DNA from: CAVQGM01 sp963712065
GTDB taxonomy: Bacteria > Actinomycetota > Acidimicrobiia > Acidimicrobiales > Acidimicrobilacustridaceae
Assembly: GCA_963712065.1 (NCBI GenBank)
Contig: CAVQGM010000002.1
Coordinates: forward strand, 744,001 to 808,000
DNA length: 64,000 nt
Direction of reading: 5' to 3'
Shown here one piece after another: positions 49,578-57,042 of the stretch. A model generated the notes under the pieces. That model was not told where the DNA came from, did not search any database, and saw nothing but the letters and a program-made list of their open reading frames with translations. How positions within the stretch are numbered: position 1 is the stretch's first letter; the number at the start of each line of letters is the position of its first letter. The position numbers and the translations under genes are program-made.

Positions 49578-50639
49578 ATGACGCCGAGCGACAACGATCG
49601 GATGGCACAGGCGGTGGCCGCCGCGGCGGGCGCCCGCCGGTGGGTGTCGCCCCGTCCCTGGGTCGGTGCCGTCATCGTGCCCGCCGGCGCGCCCGACCAT
49701 CCCGGCTTCGTCGGGGTCACCGACGGTCGTACCGGCCCCCACGCCGAGGTCGTCGCGCTGCGAGCCGCCGGGGCCGAGGCCGAGGGCGGCACGCTCTACG
49801 TGACCCTCGAGCCGTGCTCGCACCACGGGCGCACCCCGCCGTGCGCCGCCGCCGTCGTCGCCGCCGGCATCCGCCGGGTCGTCGTGGCCCTCGAGGACCC
49901 CGACCCCCGGGTCGCGGGGGCCGGCCTGGCCCGGCTCCGCGAGGCCGGCGTCGACGTCGAGGTCGGGCTCGGGGCGGCTGAGGTCCGCACCCAGCTACGG
50001 CCCTACCTGACCCATCGCCGCACCGGTCGGCCCTTCGTCGTGCTGAAGCTGGCGGCGTCGCTCGACGGACGCACCGCCGCCCCCGACGGTTCGAGCCGGT
50101 GGATCACCGGTCCCGATGCCCGTCGCGACGCCCACCACCTCCGCGCCGAGAGCGACGCCGTGCTGGTCGGCGCGGGCACGGTGCGGGCCGACGACCCCGA
50201 GCTCACCGTCCGCCTCGACGACGACGACCACGGGCCCGGCCGCCAGCCGCTGCGCGTCGTGCTCGGAACCGCGCCCGAGGGCGCCCGGATCCATCCCTGC
50301 GTCGAGCTGCGGGGTGAGCTCACCGACGTGCTCGACGACCTCGGTCGGCGGGGCGTGTTGCAGCTGATGGTCGAGGGCGGCGCCACGGTGGCGAGCGCGT
50401 TCCACCGCGCCGGGCTCGTCGACCGCTACGTCGTCTACCTCGCCCCCGCGCTCTTCGGTGGCGACGACGCACGCCCGCTGTTCGCCGGCCCGGGGGCCGC
50501 GGTCATCGACGACGTGTGGCGCGGCCGCCTCGTCGACGTCCGCCGGGTGGGCGCCGACGTCCGCGTCGATGTCGAGCCCTTCGGCGACACGGCAGCGAAC
50601 CCGAGACCGGCGCCGGCGGTTGCCGGGGGAGGGAGCTGA
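49578..50639 (+). CDS. ribD: Riboflavin biosynthesis deaminase/reductase RibD
   Basis: A 353-residue bifunctional enzyme. The zinc deaminase has GPHAEVVAL (His and catalytic Glu) and PCSHHGRTPPC (two Cys ligands) in residues 45-85. The NADPH-dependent reductase begins around 150 (VVLKLAASLDGRTAAPDGSSRWITG). The reductase segment between VVLGTAPEGARIHP and LQLMVEGG is shorter than in many RibD proteins. ATG at 49578 has GAGGA 7 nt upstream and lies beyond the riboswitch; an upstream GTG at 49434 would start inside the aptamer and is rejected. Confidence 0.94.
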   Translation: MTPSDNDRMAQAVAAAAGARRWVSPRPWVGAVIVPAGAPDHPGFVGVTDGRTGPHAEVVALRAAGAEAEGGTLYVTLEPCSHHGRTPPCAAAVVAAGIRRVVVALEDPDPRVAGAGLARLREAGVDVEVGLGAAEVRTQLRPYLTHRRTGRPFVVLKLAASLDGRTAAPDGSSRWITGPDARRDAHHLRAESDAVLVGAGTVRADDPELTVRLDDDDHGPGRQPLRVVLGTAPEGARIHPCVELRGELTDVLDDLGRRGVLQLMVEGGATVASAFHRAGLVDRYVVYLAPALFGGDDARPLFAGPGAAVIDDVWRGRLVDVRRVGADVRVDVEPFGDTAANPRPAPAVAGGGS

Positions 50640-50640
50640 C

Positions 50641-51246
50641 GTGTTCACCGGGATCGTCGAGGAGCTGGGCACGGTGGAGCGCCGGGAGGGCGCCAAGCTG
50701 CGCATCCGCGCCGGTCGGGTGCTCGAAGGTGTCGGGCTCGGCGACTCGACCGCGGTCAACGGCTGCTGCCTCACGGTGGTGGCCTGGGGCGACGGCTGGT
50801 GGGAGGCCGACGTCAGCGACGAGACCTACCGTCGCACCAACCTCGGCGACCTGGAGCCGGGTGACCCCGTCAACCTCGAGCGACCGGTGCGCCTCGAGGA
50901 TCGCCTGGGCGGGCACCTCGTGCAGGGGCACGTCGACGCGGTCGGCGAGATCGTCGAACCGGCGCCCGACCTGCGGGTCCGGATGCCGGGCGAGCTCGTG
51001 CGGTACCTCGTCGAGAAGGGCTCGATCACCGTCGACGGGGTGAGCCTGACCGTCGTCGAGGTCCTCGCCGACGGCTTCACCGTCGCCGTCATCCCCCACA
51101 CGGCCGAGGTGACCACCCTGGGCCGCAAGGGGCCGGGTGATCGCGTGAACCTCGAGGTCGACGTGATCGCCAAGTACACCGAGCGCCTGCTCGCCGGCGA
51201 GCTCGGCCGGCTCGGTGGGCGTGGCCGACCAGAGGGCGTGGAATGA
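50641..51246 (+). CDS. ribE: Riboflavin synthase alpha subunit
   Basis: A 201-residue trimeric enzyme built from two repeated lumazine-binding barrels. MFTGIVEELGTVERR starts the first, with NGCCLTVVAW; the second has GHLVQGHVDAVGEI and SITVDGVSLTVVEV. GTG at 50641 is 1 nt after the ribD stop with a purine-rich GGGGGAGGGAG ribosome site. It ends in ATGA with ribBA. Confidence 0.95.
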   Translation: MFTGIVEELGTVERREGAKLRIRAGRVLEGVGLGDSTAVNGCCLTVVAWGDGWWEADVSDETYRRTNLGDLEPGDPVNLERPVRLEDRLGGHLVQGHVDAVGEIVEPAPDLRVRMPGELVRYLVEKGSITVDGVSLTVVEVLADGFTVAVIPHTAEVTTLGRKGPGDRVNLEVDVIAKYTERLLAGELGRLGGRGRPEGVE

Positions 51247-52520
51247 TGCCCGACGAAGGAGGAGTCGTGTCCCCCATGACCCGCAGCCAGCACCGCGACG
51301 CGTTCGCGACCATCCCCGAGGCGGTGGCGGCCATCTCGCGGGGTGAGATCGTCGTGGTGGTCGACGACGAGGACCGAGAGAACGAGGGCGACCTCATCAT
51401 GGCCGCGGAGGCGGCGACGCCCGAGAAGATCGCCTTCTTCGTGCGCCACACGTCGGGCGTGATCTGCGTGCCGCTGACCGGGGAGCGCCTCGACGAGCTC
51501 GACATCCCGCTGATGGTGCGGGACAGCACGAACACCGAGGCCCAGCGCACGGCGTTCACCTACAGCGTCGACTTCCGCCACGGAACCACCACGGGCATCT
51601 CGGCCGCTGACCGGGCCGTCACCATCAAGTCGCTGATCGACCCCGCCACCCGGCCCGGCGACCTGGCCCGTCCCGGTCACATCTTCCCGCTTCGCTACTC
51701 GACCGGCGGCACGCTCAAGCGGGCCGGCCACACCGAGGCGGCCGTCGACCTGGCCCGCATGGCCGGGCTCTACCCCGCCGGCGTGCTCTGCGAGATCGTG
51801 AACGACGACGGCAGCATGGCCCGGGTGCCCGACCTGGTCGGGTTCTGCCGGGAGCACGACCTCCTGATGATCTCGATCGCCGAGCTCATCCGCTACCGGC
51901 GCCAGAACGAGAAGCTCGTCAAGCGCGTGGCCGAGGCCCGCATCCCCACCGAGTGGGGCGATTTCACCTGCTACGTCTACGAGTCGTTGCTCGACGGCGA
52001 GCAGCACGTCGCGCTCGTCAAGGGTGCGGTGCAGGGCGAGGACGACGTGCTCGTCCGCGTGCACAGCGAGTGCCTCACGGGCGACGTGTTCGGCTCCCTC
52101 CGCTGCGACTGCGGCATCCAGCTCGACCAGGCGATGAAGCGCATCGCCGAGGAGGACATGGGCGTGCTCGTCTACCTCCGCGGCCACGAGGGCCGAGGTG
52201 TCGGCATCGGTCACAAGATCCGCGCCTACAACCTCCAGGACCAGGGCCGCGACACGGTCGACGCCAACCTCGAGCTGGGCCTGCCCGTCGACAGCCGCGA
52301 GTACGGGATCGGGGCCCAGATCCTCGTCGACCTCGGCATCACCACGATGCGCTACATGACGAACAACCCGGCCAAGTACGGCGGCATCGAGGGCTTCGGG
52401 CTGGAGATCGTCGAACGGGTGGCGCTCGAATCGGCACCCAACCCGGAGAACATCGCCTACCTGCGCACCAAGCGGGAGCGCATGGGGCACCTGCTCGAGG
52501 GGCTCGACGATGTCCTCTAA
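51243..52520 (+). CDS. ribBA: DHBP synthase / GTP cyclohydrolase II
   Basis: A 425-residue bifunctional enzyme supplying both riboflavin precursors. Residues 20-215 form the RibB domain (VVVVDDEDRENEGDLIMAAE with the acidic loop, THTGHTEA-like KRAGHTEAAVDLAR). The C-terminal RibA domain has the zinc cysteines in CLTGDVFGSLRCDCG and the catalytic YLRGHEGRGVGIGHK and NLELGLPVDSREYGIGAQIL. Start is at the ATG of the ATGA overlap; a second ATG follows immediately. It overlaps ribH by 11 nt. Confidence 0.96.
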   Translation: MMPDEGGVVSPMTRSQHRDAFATIPEAVAAISRGEIVVVVDDEDRENEGDLIMAAEAATPEKIAFFVRHTSGVICVPLTGERLDELDIPLMVRDSTNTEAQRTAFTYSVDFRHGTTTGISAADRAVTIKSLIDPATRPGDLARPGHIFPLRYSTGGTLKRAGHTEAAVDLARMAGLYPAGVLCEIVNDDGSMARVPDLVGFCREHDLLMISIAELIRYRRQNEKLVKRVAEARIPTEWGDFTCYVYESLLDGEQHVALVKGAVQGEDDVLVRVHSECLTGDVFGSLRCDCGIQLDQAMKRIAEEDMGVLVYLRGHEGRGVGIGHKIRAYNLQDQGRDTVDANLELGLPVDSREYGIGAQILVDLGITTMRYMTNNPAKYGGIEGFGLEIVERVALESAPNPENIAYLRTKRERMGHLLEGLDDVL

Positions 52521-52992
52521 CTTCCGGGCCAAGCACTCCGTCGACCCCGAGGTCAGCGGTGAGGGGGTCCGGGTCGGCATCGTCTGCGGCCGCTTCAACG
52601 ACCACATCACCAACCGGCTCCTCGACGGCGCGCTCAACGGTCTGGCGGTGCACGCCGTCTCCGAGGACGACGTCACGCTGGTCTGGGTGCCCGGCGCGTT
52701 CGAGATCCCGCTGGCGGCCAAGGCCCTCGCCGAGTCGGGTCGGGTCGACGCGGTGGTGACCCTCGGCGCCGTCATCCGGGGCGACACCGCGCACTTCGAC
52801 TTCGTCGCCGGCGAGTGCGCCCGCGGCATCCAGGACGCCCAGCTCGCCACCGGGGTGCCGATCGTGTTCGGCGTGCTCACCACCGAGAACCTCGATCAGG
52901 CCCTCGAGCGGTCGGACGACCAGGACAACAAGGGCGAGGAGTCCGCCAAGGTCGCCCTCGAGATGGTCGCCGTCCTGCGCGCCGTGCGCTAG
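52510..52992 (+). CDS. ribH: 6,7-dimethyl-8-ribityllumazine synthase
   Basis: A 160-residue enzyme that assembles into capsid-like particles. VGIVCGRFNDHITNRLLDGAL opens the fold, WVPGAFEIPLAAKAL is the substrate strand, AVIRGDTAHFDFVA holds the catalytic His (about 98-100), and PIVFGVLTTENLDQALERS closes it. Last gene of ribD-ribE-ribBA-ribH; flanked downstream by a convergent transporter gene. Confidence 0.96.
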   Translation: MSSNFRAKHSVDPEVSGEGVRVGIVCGRFNDHITNRLLDGALNGLAVHAVSEDDVTLVWVPGAFEIPLAAKALAESGRVDAVVTLGAVIRGDTAHFDFVAGECARGIQDAQLATGVPIVFGVLTTENLDQALERSDDQDNKGEESAKVALEMVAVLRAVR

Positions 52993-53016
52993 CCGGACGG
53001 TGACCGCGACCGGCCG

Positions 53017-53709
53017 TCAGCCGACGGCGGTGCCGACCAGGCGGCCGATGAGCATCGTCAGGCCCATGGCCGCGGCACCGCCCACCACCACCCGGGCGAC
53101 GGCGCGACCGACGGGCGCGCCGCCGAGTCGGGCGGCGAGCCCGCCGAGCAGGGCCAGCGCGACGAGGGCGACCACCAGGGTGACGGCCACGCGGGTCGAC
53201 GCGGCGGCCAGGGCGATGGCGAGGAGCGGCAGGGCGGCACCTGCCGCGAACGACACCGCCGAGCTCGCCGCCGCCTGCACGGGCCGGGCGATGGTGGCCT
53301 CGGTGATGCCCAGCTCCTCGCGGAGGTGGACCTCGAGCACGTCGCCCGCCGAGAGCTCCTCGGCCACCTGCCGGGCGAGGTCGGGGGACAGGCCCTTGGC
53401 CCGGTAGATGCCGGTGAGCTCGGCCAGCTCGCGCTCGGGCACCGTGGCCAGCTCGTGCTTCTCCTTGGCGATGTCGGCCTGCTCGGTGTCCCGCTGGGAG
53501 CTCACCGAGACGTACTCGCCGACCGCCATCGACAGGGCGCCGGCGACCAGCCCGGCAGCGCCGGCGGTCAGGATGGTGGCCCGGGCGGTGTCGGCGGCGG
53601 CCACGCCGAGGACGATGCCGGCCGTCGAGACGATCCCGTCGTTGGCGCCGAGCACCGATGCCCGCAACCAGCCGGCGCGGTGGCTCAGGTGGCGCTCGGT
53701 GTGCAGCAT
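53017..53709 (-). CDS. VIT1/CCC1 family metal transporter
   Basis: A 230-residue membrane protein. The N-terminal HLSHRAGWLRASVLGANDGIVSTAGIVLGVAAA and LVAGALSMAVGEYVSVSSQRDTEQADI match the VIT/CCC1 iron-manganese transporters. A soluble helical metal-binding segment (about 88-140) lies between membrane helices 2 and 3, and two or three helices follow. No ferritin-like N-domain is present. ATG at 53709 is preceded by TAGGCT and 7 nt on the minus strand. It probably exports or sequesters Fe(II)/Mn(II). Confidence 0.88.
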   Translation of the reverse strand: MLHTERHLSHRAGWLRASVLGANDGIVSTAGIVLGVAAADTARATILTAGAAGLVAGALSMAVGEYVSVSSQRDTEQADIAKEKHELATVPERELAELTGIYRAKGLSPDLARQVAEELSAGDVLEVHLREELGITEATIARPVQAAASSAVSFAAGAALPLLAIALAAASTRVAVTLVVALVALALLGGLAARLGGAPVGRAVARVVVGGAAAMGLTMLIGRLVGTAVG

Positions 53710-53716
53710 CGGCCCC

Positions 53717-53722
53717 AGCCTA
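53717..53722 (-). promoter_or_regulatory. -10 box TAGGCT, minus strand, leaderless-type
   Basis: Read on the minus strand, TAGGCT is 7 nt before the ATG at 53709. Confidence 0.5.
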
Positions 53723-53786
53723 GGCCGGGCCGCCCGGTCGCCGATTCCCGTGGGGAACGTGGTACCGGCGGGGATGACCCGGCCGC

Positions 53787-53792
53787 TAGGTT
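53787..53792 (+). promoter_or_regulatory. -10 box TAGGTT, leaderless-type, before hisG
   Basis: TAGGTT, 7 nt, then the ATG at 53800. Confidence 0.5.
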
Positions 53793-53799
53793 TGCCGCC

Positions 53800-54675
53800 A
53801 TGTTGCGTCTGGTGCTGCCCAAGGGATCGCTCGAGCGGGCGACGCTCGAACTGTTCGAGGCCGCTGATCTGAAGGTGCATCGCGACTCGGCCGTCGACTA
53901 CAAGGCCCGCGTCGTCGACCCCCGGATCGAGGAGGTGCGCATCCTTCGGCCCCAGGAGATCCCCGTCTACGTGGGCGAGGGCCTGTTCGACCTCGGGATC
54001 ACGGGCCGCGACTGGATCGAGGAGACGGCGAGCGACGTCGTCTCGCTGGGCGAGCTGCACTACTCGAAGGCCACTGACAACCCGGTGCGCATCGTGGTCG
54101 CCGTACCCGCCGACTCGGCCGTCGAGAAGGTGGAGGACCTGCCCACCGGCCTCAAGGTCTCCACGGAGTACCCCGAGCTGACCCGGCGGTTCTTCGCCGG
54201 CAAGGGGATCGCCGCCGACATCCGTCTGTCGTACGGCGCGACCGAGGCCAAGGTGCCCGACATCGTCGACTGCATCGTCGACATCACCGAGACCGGGCGC
54301 GCCCTTCGGGCCGCCGGGCTCAAGATCATCGACACGGTCCTGGTGTCGTTCACCGAGCTGGTCGCCAACCCGGCGGCCTACGCCGACCCCGACAAGGCGC
54401 ACGCCATGCACCAGCTGCGGACGCTGCTCGAGGGCGTGCTCGAGGCCCGCGGCAAGGTCCTCGTGAAGATGAACGTCAAGCCCGGCGCCCTCGACGCCGT
54501 GATCGACCTGCTGCCGGCCATGAAGTCACCCACCGTGAACGAGCTCTACAAGGGCGCCGGGTACGCCATCGAGACCGTCGTGCCGAAGGCCACCATCAAC
54601 GTGCTGATCCCGGCGCTGTCCGACGCCGGGGCCACCGACGTCATCGAGCTCCCGATCTCCAAGATCATCCACTGA
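53800..54675 (+). CDS. hisG: ATP phosphoribosyltransferase, long form
   Basis: A 291-residue HisG, the feedback-inhibited first enzyme of histidine synthesis. LRLVLPKGSLERATLELF, DLGITGRDWIEE and the PRPP region IVDCIVDITETGRALRAAGLKIIDTV are canonical. Residues 215-291 (VLVKMNVKPGALDAVIDLLPAMKSPTV to the end) are the ACT-like histidine-binding domain of the long form, so no HisZ partner is needed. ATG at 53800 starts the conserved sequence after a leaderless -10. It overlaps the next gene by TGATG. hisE, often adjacent, is absent. Confidence 0.94.
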   Translation: MLRLVLPKGSLERATLELFEAADLKVHRDSAVDYKARVVDPRIEEVRILRPQEIPVYVGEGLFDLGITGRDWIEETASDVVSLGELHYSKATDNPVRIVVAVPADSAVEKVEDLPTGLKVSTEYPELTRRFFAGKGIAADIRLSYGATEAKVPDIVDCIVDITETGRALRAAGLKIIDTVLVSFTELVANPAAYADPDKAHAMHQLRTLLEGVLEARGKVLVKMNVKPGALDAVIDLLPAMKSPTVNELYKGAGYAIETVVPKATINVLIPALSDAGATDVIELPISKIIH

Positions 54676-54950
54676 TGACCGAGCCGGGCCTCCATCGAGG
54701 CGTCGTCGCGTCCTTCGACGACGACGCCGGCTTCGGCACGGTCCTCGACGACGACGGCACCGAGCTGTTCTTCCACTGCACGGCCATCGCCGACGGCAGC
54801 CGTACGATCGCCCGCGACACGCCGGTCACGTTCGTGGTCGTACCGGGTCGCCTCGGCCGCTGGGAGGCTGCCGGGGTCGCCCCGCGCCGAGCGCGCCCGG
54901 GCGTCGCGTTCGGCTCCCGGGGGGTTGACGGGCACGGGCACGGGGAGTAG
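54675..54950 (+). CDS. Cold-shock-domain-like protein
   Basis: A 91-residue protein. GVVASFDDDAGFGTVLDDDGTELFFHCTAIADGSRTI resembles a cold-shock domain, including a GFG core and FFHCTAI in place of FVHFSAI, but the usual aromatic RNP1 (KGFGFI) is altered, so nucleic-acid binding may be weak or changed. The C-terminal 25 residues are Arg/Gly/His-rich. ATG overlaps the hisG stop by 1 nt, implying co-expression with hisG. Seen at this position in related actinobacteria by general gene-order knowledge, not verified here. Confidence 0.7.
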   Translation: MTEPGLHRGVVASFDDDAGFGTVLDDDGTELFFHCTAIADGSRTIARDTPVTFVVVPGRLGRWEAAGVAPRRARPGVAFGSRGVDGHGHGE

Positions 54951-54956
54951 GAGTCG

Positions 54957-55184
54957 GTGATGGCGACACGAGCGAGCGAGCAGGGATTCGGCCTCGGCGC
55001 ACCGTGGAGGCGCGTGCGGAGCGGTCAGACGGGCGGGCTCGGGGGCGGCGAGGATCCCGATGCCGCCGACGCCCATGCCGAGGCCATCGCCGGGCTCCGC
55101 GCCGACGACCTCGTCCCGCCCCGGTGGGGGGAGTCCTTCGAGTTCGCCGAACCCGGGATGGGCGCCCCCCTCCACGGGCGCTGA
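54957..55184 (+). CDS. Small hypothetical protein, doubtful
   Basis: A 75-residue frame starting with GTG at 54957, immediately after the cold-shock-like gene. It contains GEDPDAADAHAEAIAGLRADDLVPPRWGESFEFAEPGMG, which is more protein-like than the usual G+C-rich shadow, but has no recognised domain and a poor ribosome site. It is convergent with the DUF1844 gene. It may be a real small acidic protein or noise. Confidence 0.3.
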   Translation: MMATRASEQGFGLGAPWRRVRSGQTGGLGGGEDPDAADAHAEAIAGLRADDLVPPRWGESFEFAEPGMGAPLHGR

Positions 55185-55191
55185 GCGGCGG

Positions 55192-55629
55192 TCAGTCGGC
55201 CCCGCCGGCCAGCTCCTCCCGCCGTTGGACGAACGCGACCTGGGCCTGGTTGAGGGCCTGGCCGAGGGCCGACCCGTCCTCGCCCAGCCGGGAGCCGACG
55301 GCCTCCAGCACGGCGGCCATGGCATCGATCGCCAGCTGGGCCTCGTCGAAGCGGGGGCGGGGCTGGCCGAGGTGGATCATGGCCAGCTCGTAGAAGCCCA
55401 CGATGTGGTTGGCGACGAGCTGGGCGGCGGGCGCGGCCACGATCTGACGCTGGACGTCGGCCATCTGGGCGATCATCTGCTCCGCCTCGGCCCGCTCCTC
55501 GGGGGAGAGATCGTCGAGGCTCGGTCCGCCCGTGCGGCCGCTCACCCCCGGCTCGGGCTCGGGCGGGCCACCCGAGCCCGAGCCGCGCGGGGGGACGGGT
55601 ACCTCTCCACCGGGGGTCCACAGGCTCAT
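55192..55629 (-). CDS. DUF1844-domain protein
   Basis: A 145-residue protein. A Gly/Pro-rich N-terminus (residues 1-38) precedes a helical region with DDLSPEERAEAEQMIAQMADVQ and the family core ANHIVGFYELAMIHLGQPRPRFDEAQLAIDAMAAVLEAVG (about 73-112). DUF1844 proteins are widely found beside infC in actinobacteria, as here in divergent orientation. The ATG at 55629 has AGGAG 8 nt upstream. Function unknown; it is probably cytoplasmic. Confidence 0.85.
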   Translation of the reverse strand: MSLWTPGGEVPVPPRGSGSGGPPEPEPGVSGRTGGPSLDDLSPEERAEAEQMIAQMADVQRQIVAAPAAQLVANHIVGFYELAMIHLGQPRPRFDEAQLAIDAMAAVLEAVGSRLGEDGSALGQALNQAQVAFVQRREELAGGAD

Positions 55630-55722
55630 GTCGGGGCTCCTGACGTCGGGTTCGGCGGGTGTCGGGGGGGTGGCGGGACCGGGCCGCGCCGACCGAAGTC
55701 GGTGTCCCGGGGCGCGTGCTGG

Positions 55723-55728
55723 TACTCT
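55723..55728 (+). promoter_or_regulatory. -10 box TACTCT of the infC operon
   Basis: TACTCT in the divergent region gives a predicted start near 55735 and a leader of about 265 nt before infC. Together with the hairpin at 55880 this suggests regulated expression. The rest of 55630-55998 holds only G/C-rich hairpins (for example CCGGCC/GGCCGG near 55858-55875) and short frames. Confidence 0.5.
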
Positions 55729-55879
55729 ACGGCTTCACAAATGAAGGGAAAGCGGGGCGCTCGTCCCGGATCCGTCACCACGGCCCCGTCACGAGCAGCA
55801 CCCCACCCGGCCACGAGCCCCTTCGGGAGCGAGCGCGCCGGGTCGATACCCACTCGGTCCGGCCTCCGGCCGGTCTCGC

Positions 55880-55914
55880 GGGCGTCGGCTTTCCGGCGTC
55901 CGTTCGTCGTTTTT
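55880..55914 (+). terminator. Candidate attenuator in the infC leader
   Basis: A 9-bp stem with two G-U pairs (GGGCGTCGG at 55880-55888, CCGGCGTCC at 55893-55901) and a CTTT loop is followed 8 nt later by TTTTT at 55910-55914. It lies between the promoter and infC, so it could terminate leader transcripts as in L20- or IF3-type feedback. The gap before the T-run weakens the call. Confidence 0.45.
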
Positions 55915-55933
55915 CGGCCCTGGTCGATCGGCG

Positions 55934-56002
55934 ATGGGGGCCATCCTGTCCATCAGCGCCAAGGAGATGAGAAGCGCACGCATGAGGAGTGACCGGCGAT
56001 AG
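55934..56002 (+). CDS. Putative short upstream frame ending on the infC start
   Basis: A 22-codon frame (ATG at 55934; internal ATGs at 55967 and 55982 give 11 or 6 codons) ends with TAG at 56000-56002. The stop overlaps the proposed infC start as ATAG, copying the 4-nt overlaps used throughout the window. The AAGGAG at 55961-55966 is badly spaced for any of these ATGs, so translation is uncertain. Confidence 0.3.
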   Translation: MGAILSISAKEMRSARMRSDRR

Positions 56003-56664
56003 CCACCGCCAGCAGCAACGAGCCCAGGATCAACGATCGCATTCGGGCCCGGGAGGTCCGACTCATCGGCCCCGACGGTGCCCAGCTCGGCATCCGGCCG
56101 CTACCCGAAGCCCTGACCATGGCACGCGAGCTCGAGCTCGACCTCGTCGAGGTGGCCGACAAGGCCTCCCCGCCCGTGTGTCGGATCATGGACTACGGGC
56201 GCTACAAGTACCAGGCCGCCCAGCGGGCGAAGGAGTCCCGCAAGAAGAGCAGCAACGTCGTGGTCAAGGAGATGAAGTACCGCCCGAAGATCGGGCACGC
56301 CGACTTCGAGACCAAGACCCGCCGGGTCGAGCGGTTCCTCGGCGAGGGCCACAAGGTCAAGGTGACGATCATGTTCCGGGGCCGCGAGATGCAGCACCCC
56401 GAGCTCGGCAAGAAGATCCTCGACCAGGTCGCCGAGCACGTGGCCGAGCTGGGGCGGGTCGAGATCTACCCGAGGCTCGACGGTCGCAACATGACGATGG
56501 TGCTGGCACCCGACAAGAAGGCCCAGGCGCAGGCCGACAAGAAGCGCGAGCCGAAGGACAACGGGACGACGCCCACCGCCGCCCCGGAGCCGGAGGCCGA
56601 GGTCGCTGCGGTGGCCTCCCCCGAGCCGGAGCCGGTCGGCTCCGACGCCGCCGACACCGCCTGA
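55999..56664 (+). CDS. infC: Translation initiation factor IF-3, ATA start
   Basis: A 221-residue IF-3. The N-domain begins NEPRINDRIRAREVRLIGPDGAQLGI, continues ALTMARELELDLVEVADKASPPVCRIMDYGRYKYQ, and the C-domain has EMKYRPKIGHADFETKTRRVERFL and FRGREMQHPELGKKIL. A Pro/Glu-rich tail of about 40 residues follows. In this frame a TGA at 55990 blocks upstream extension and no ATG, GTG, TTG or CTG precedes the conserved N-terminus. The ATA at 55999 has AGGAG 9 nt upstream. Rare AUU/AUC/AUA starts are well known for infC, where they allow self-repression. The internal ATG at 56119 would delete most of the N-domain. Confidence 0.92.
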   Translation: MATASSNEPRINDRIRAREVRLIGPDGAQLGIRPLPEALTMARELELDLVEVADKASPPVCRIMDYGRYKYQAAQRAKESRKKSSNVVVKEMKYRPKIGHADFETKTRRVERFLGEGHKVKVTIMFRGREMQHPELGKKILDQVAEHVAELGRVEIYPRLDGRNMTMVLAPDKKAQAQADKKREPKDNGTTPTAAPEPEAEVAAVASPEPEPVGSDAADTA

Positions 56665-56783
56665 CCCCGCCGTCCACACGGCGAGCTCCAGGGCGACGGA
56701 GTCCGAGGCCCGACGGGCCGAGACGTCTGGCGCCCCCATCCCGCGGGATCCGTCCCGCCCGACGTTCGAAAGAGACGACCGGC

Positions 56784-56978
56784 ATGCCGAAGATGAAGAC
56801 CCACCGTGGCGCGGCCAAACGCTTCAAGGTGACGGGGAGCGGGAAGATCATGCGCCGCAACTCGAACCTCAACCACATCCTCGAGAAGAAGTCGTCGAAG
56901 CGGAAGCGCCGCCTCAAGCGCGACACCGAGCTCACCGGTGGCGACCGCGACCACATCCGTCGCCAACTGGGCATCTGA
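56784..56978 (+). CDS. rpmI: Ribosomal protein bL35
   Basis: A 64-residue basic protein with the family start PKMKTHRGAAKRFKVTGSGKI, then RRNSNLNHILEKKSSKRKRRL. The 119-nt gap after infC contains hairpins (CGGGC/GCCCG-type pairing and TCCCGCGGGA) but no clear T-run. The ribosome site is weak (GAAAGAGACGACC). Middle gene of the classical infC-rpmI-rplT set. Confidence 0.95.
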   Translation: MPKMKTHRGAAKRFKVTGSGKIMRRNSNLNHILEKKSSKRKRRLKRDTELTGGDRDHIRRQLGI

Positions 56979-57042
56979 CCTGCGAGGCGCCGTCCACCAC
57001 CGCCGGCGCCACCCCATCCGCACTCACACGAAGGAGCCTCCG

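Noticed and set aside
55060..55992. 310-residue plus-strand frame ahead of infC
   Set aside because: It shadows the DUF1844 gene and then the leader; composition is not protein-like and it stops at 55990.
56119..56121. infC starting at the internal ATG 56119
   Set aside because: It would delete the conserved N-domain sequence NEPRINDRIRAREVRLIG that is in frame upstream.
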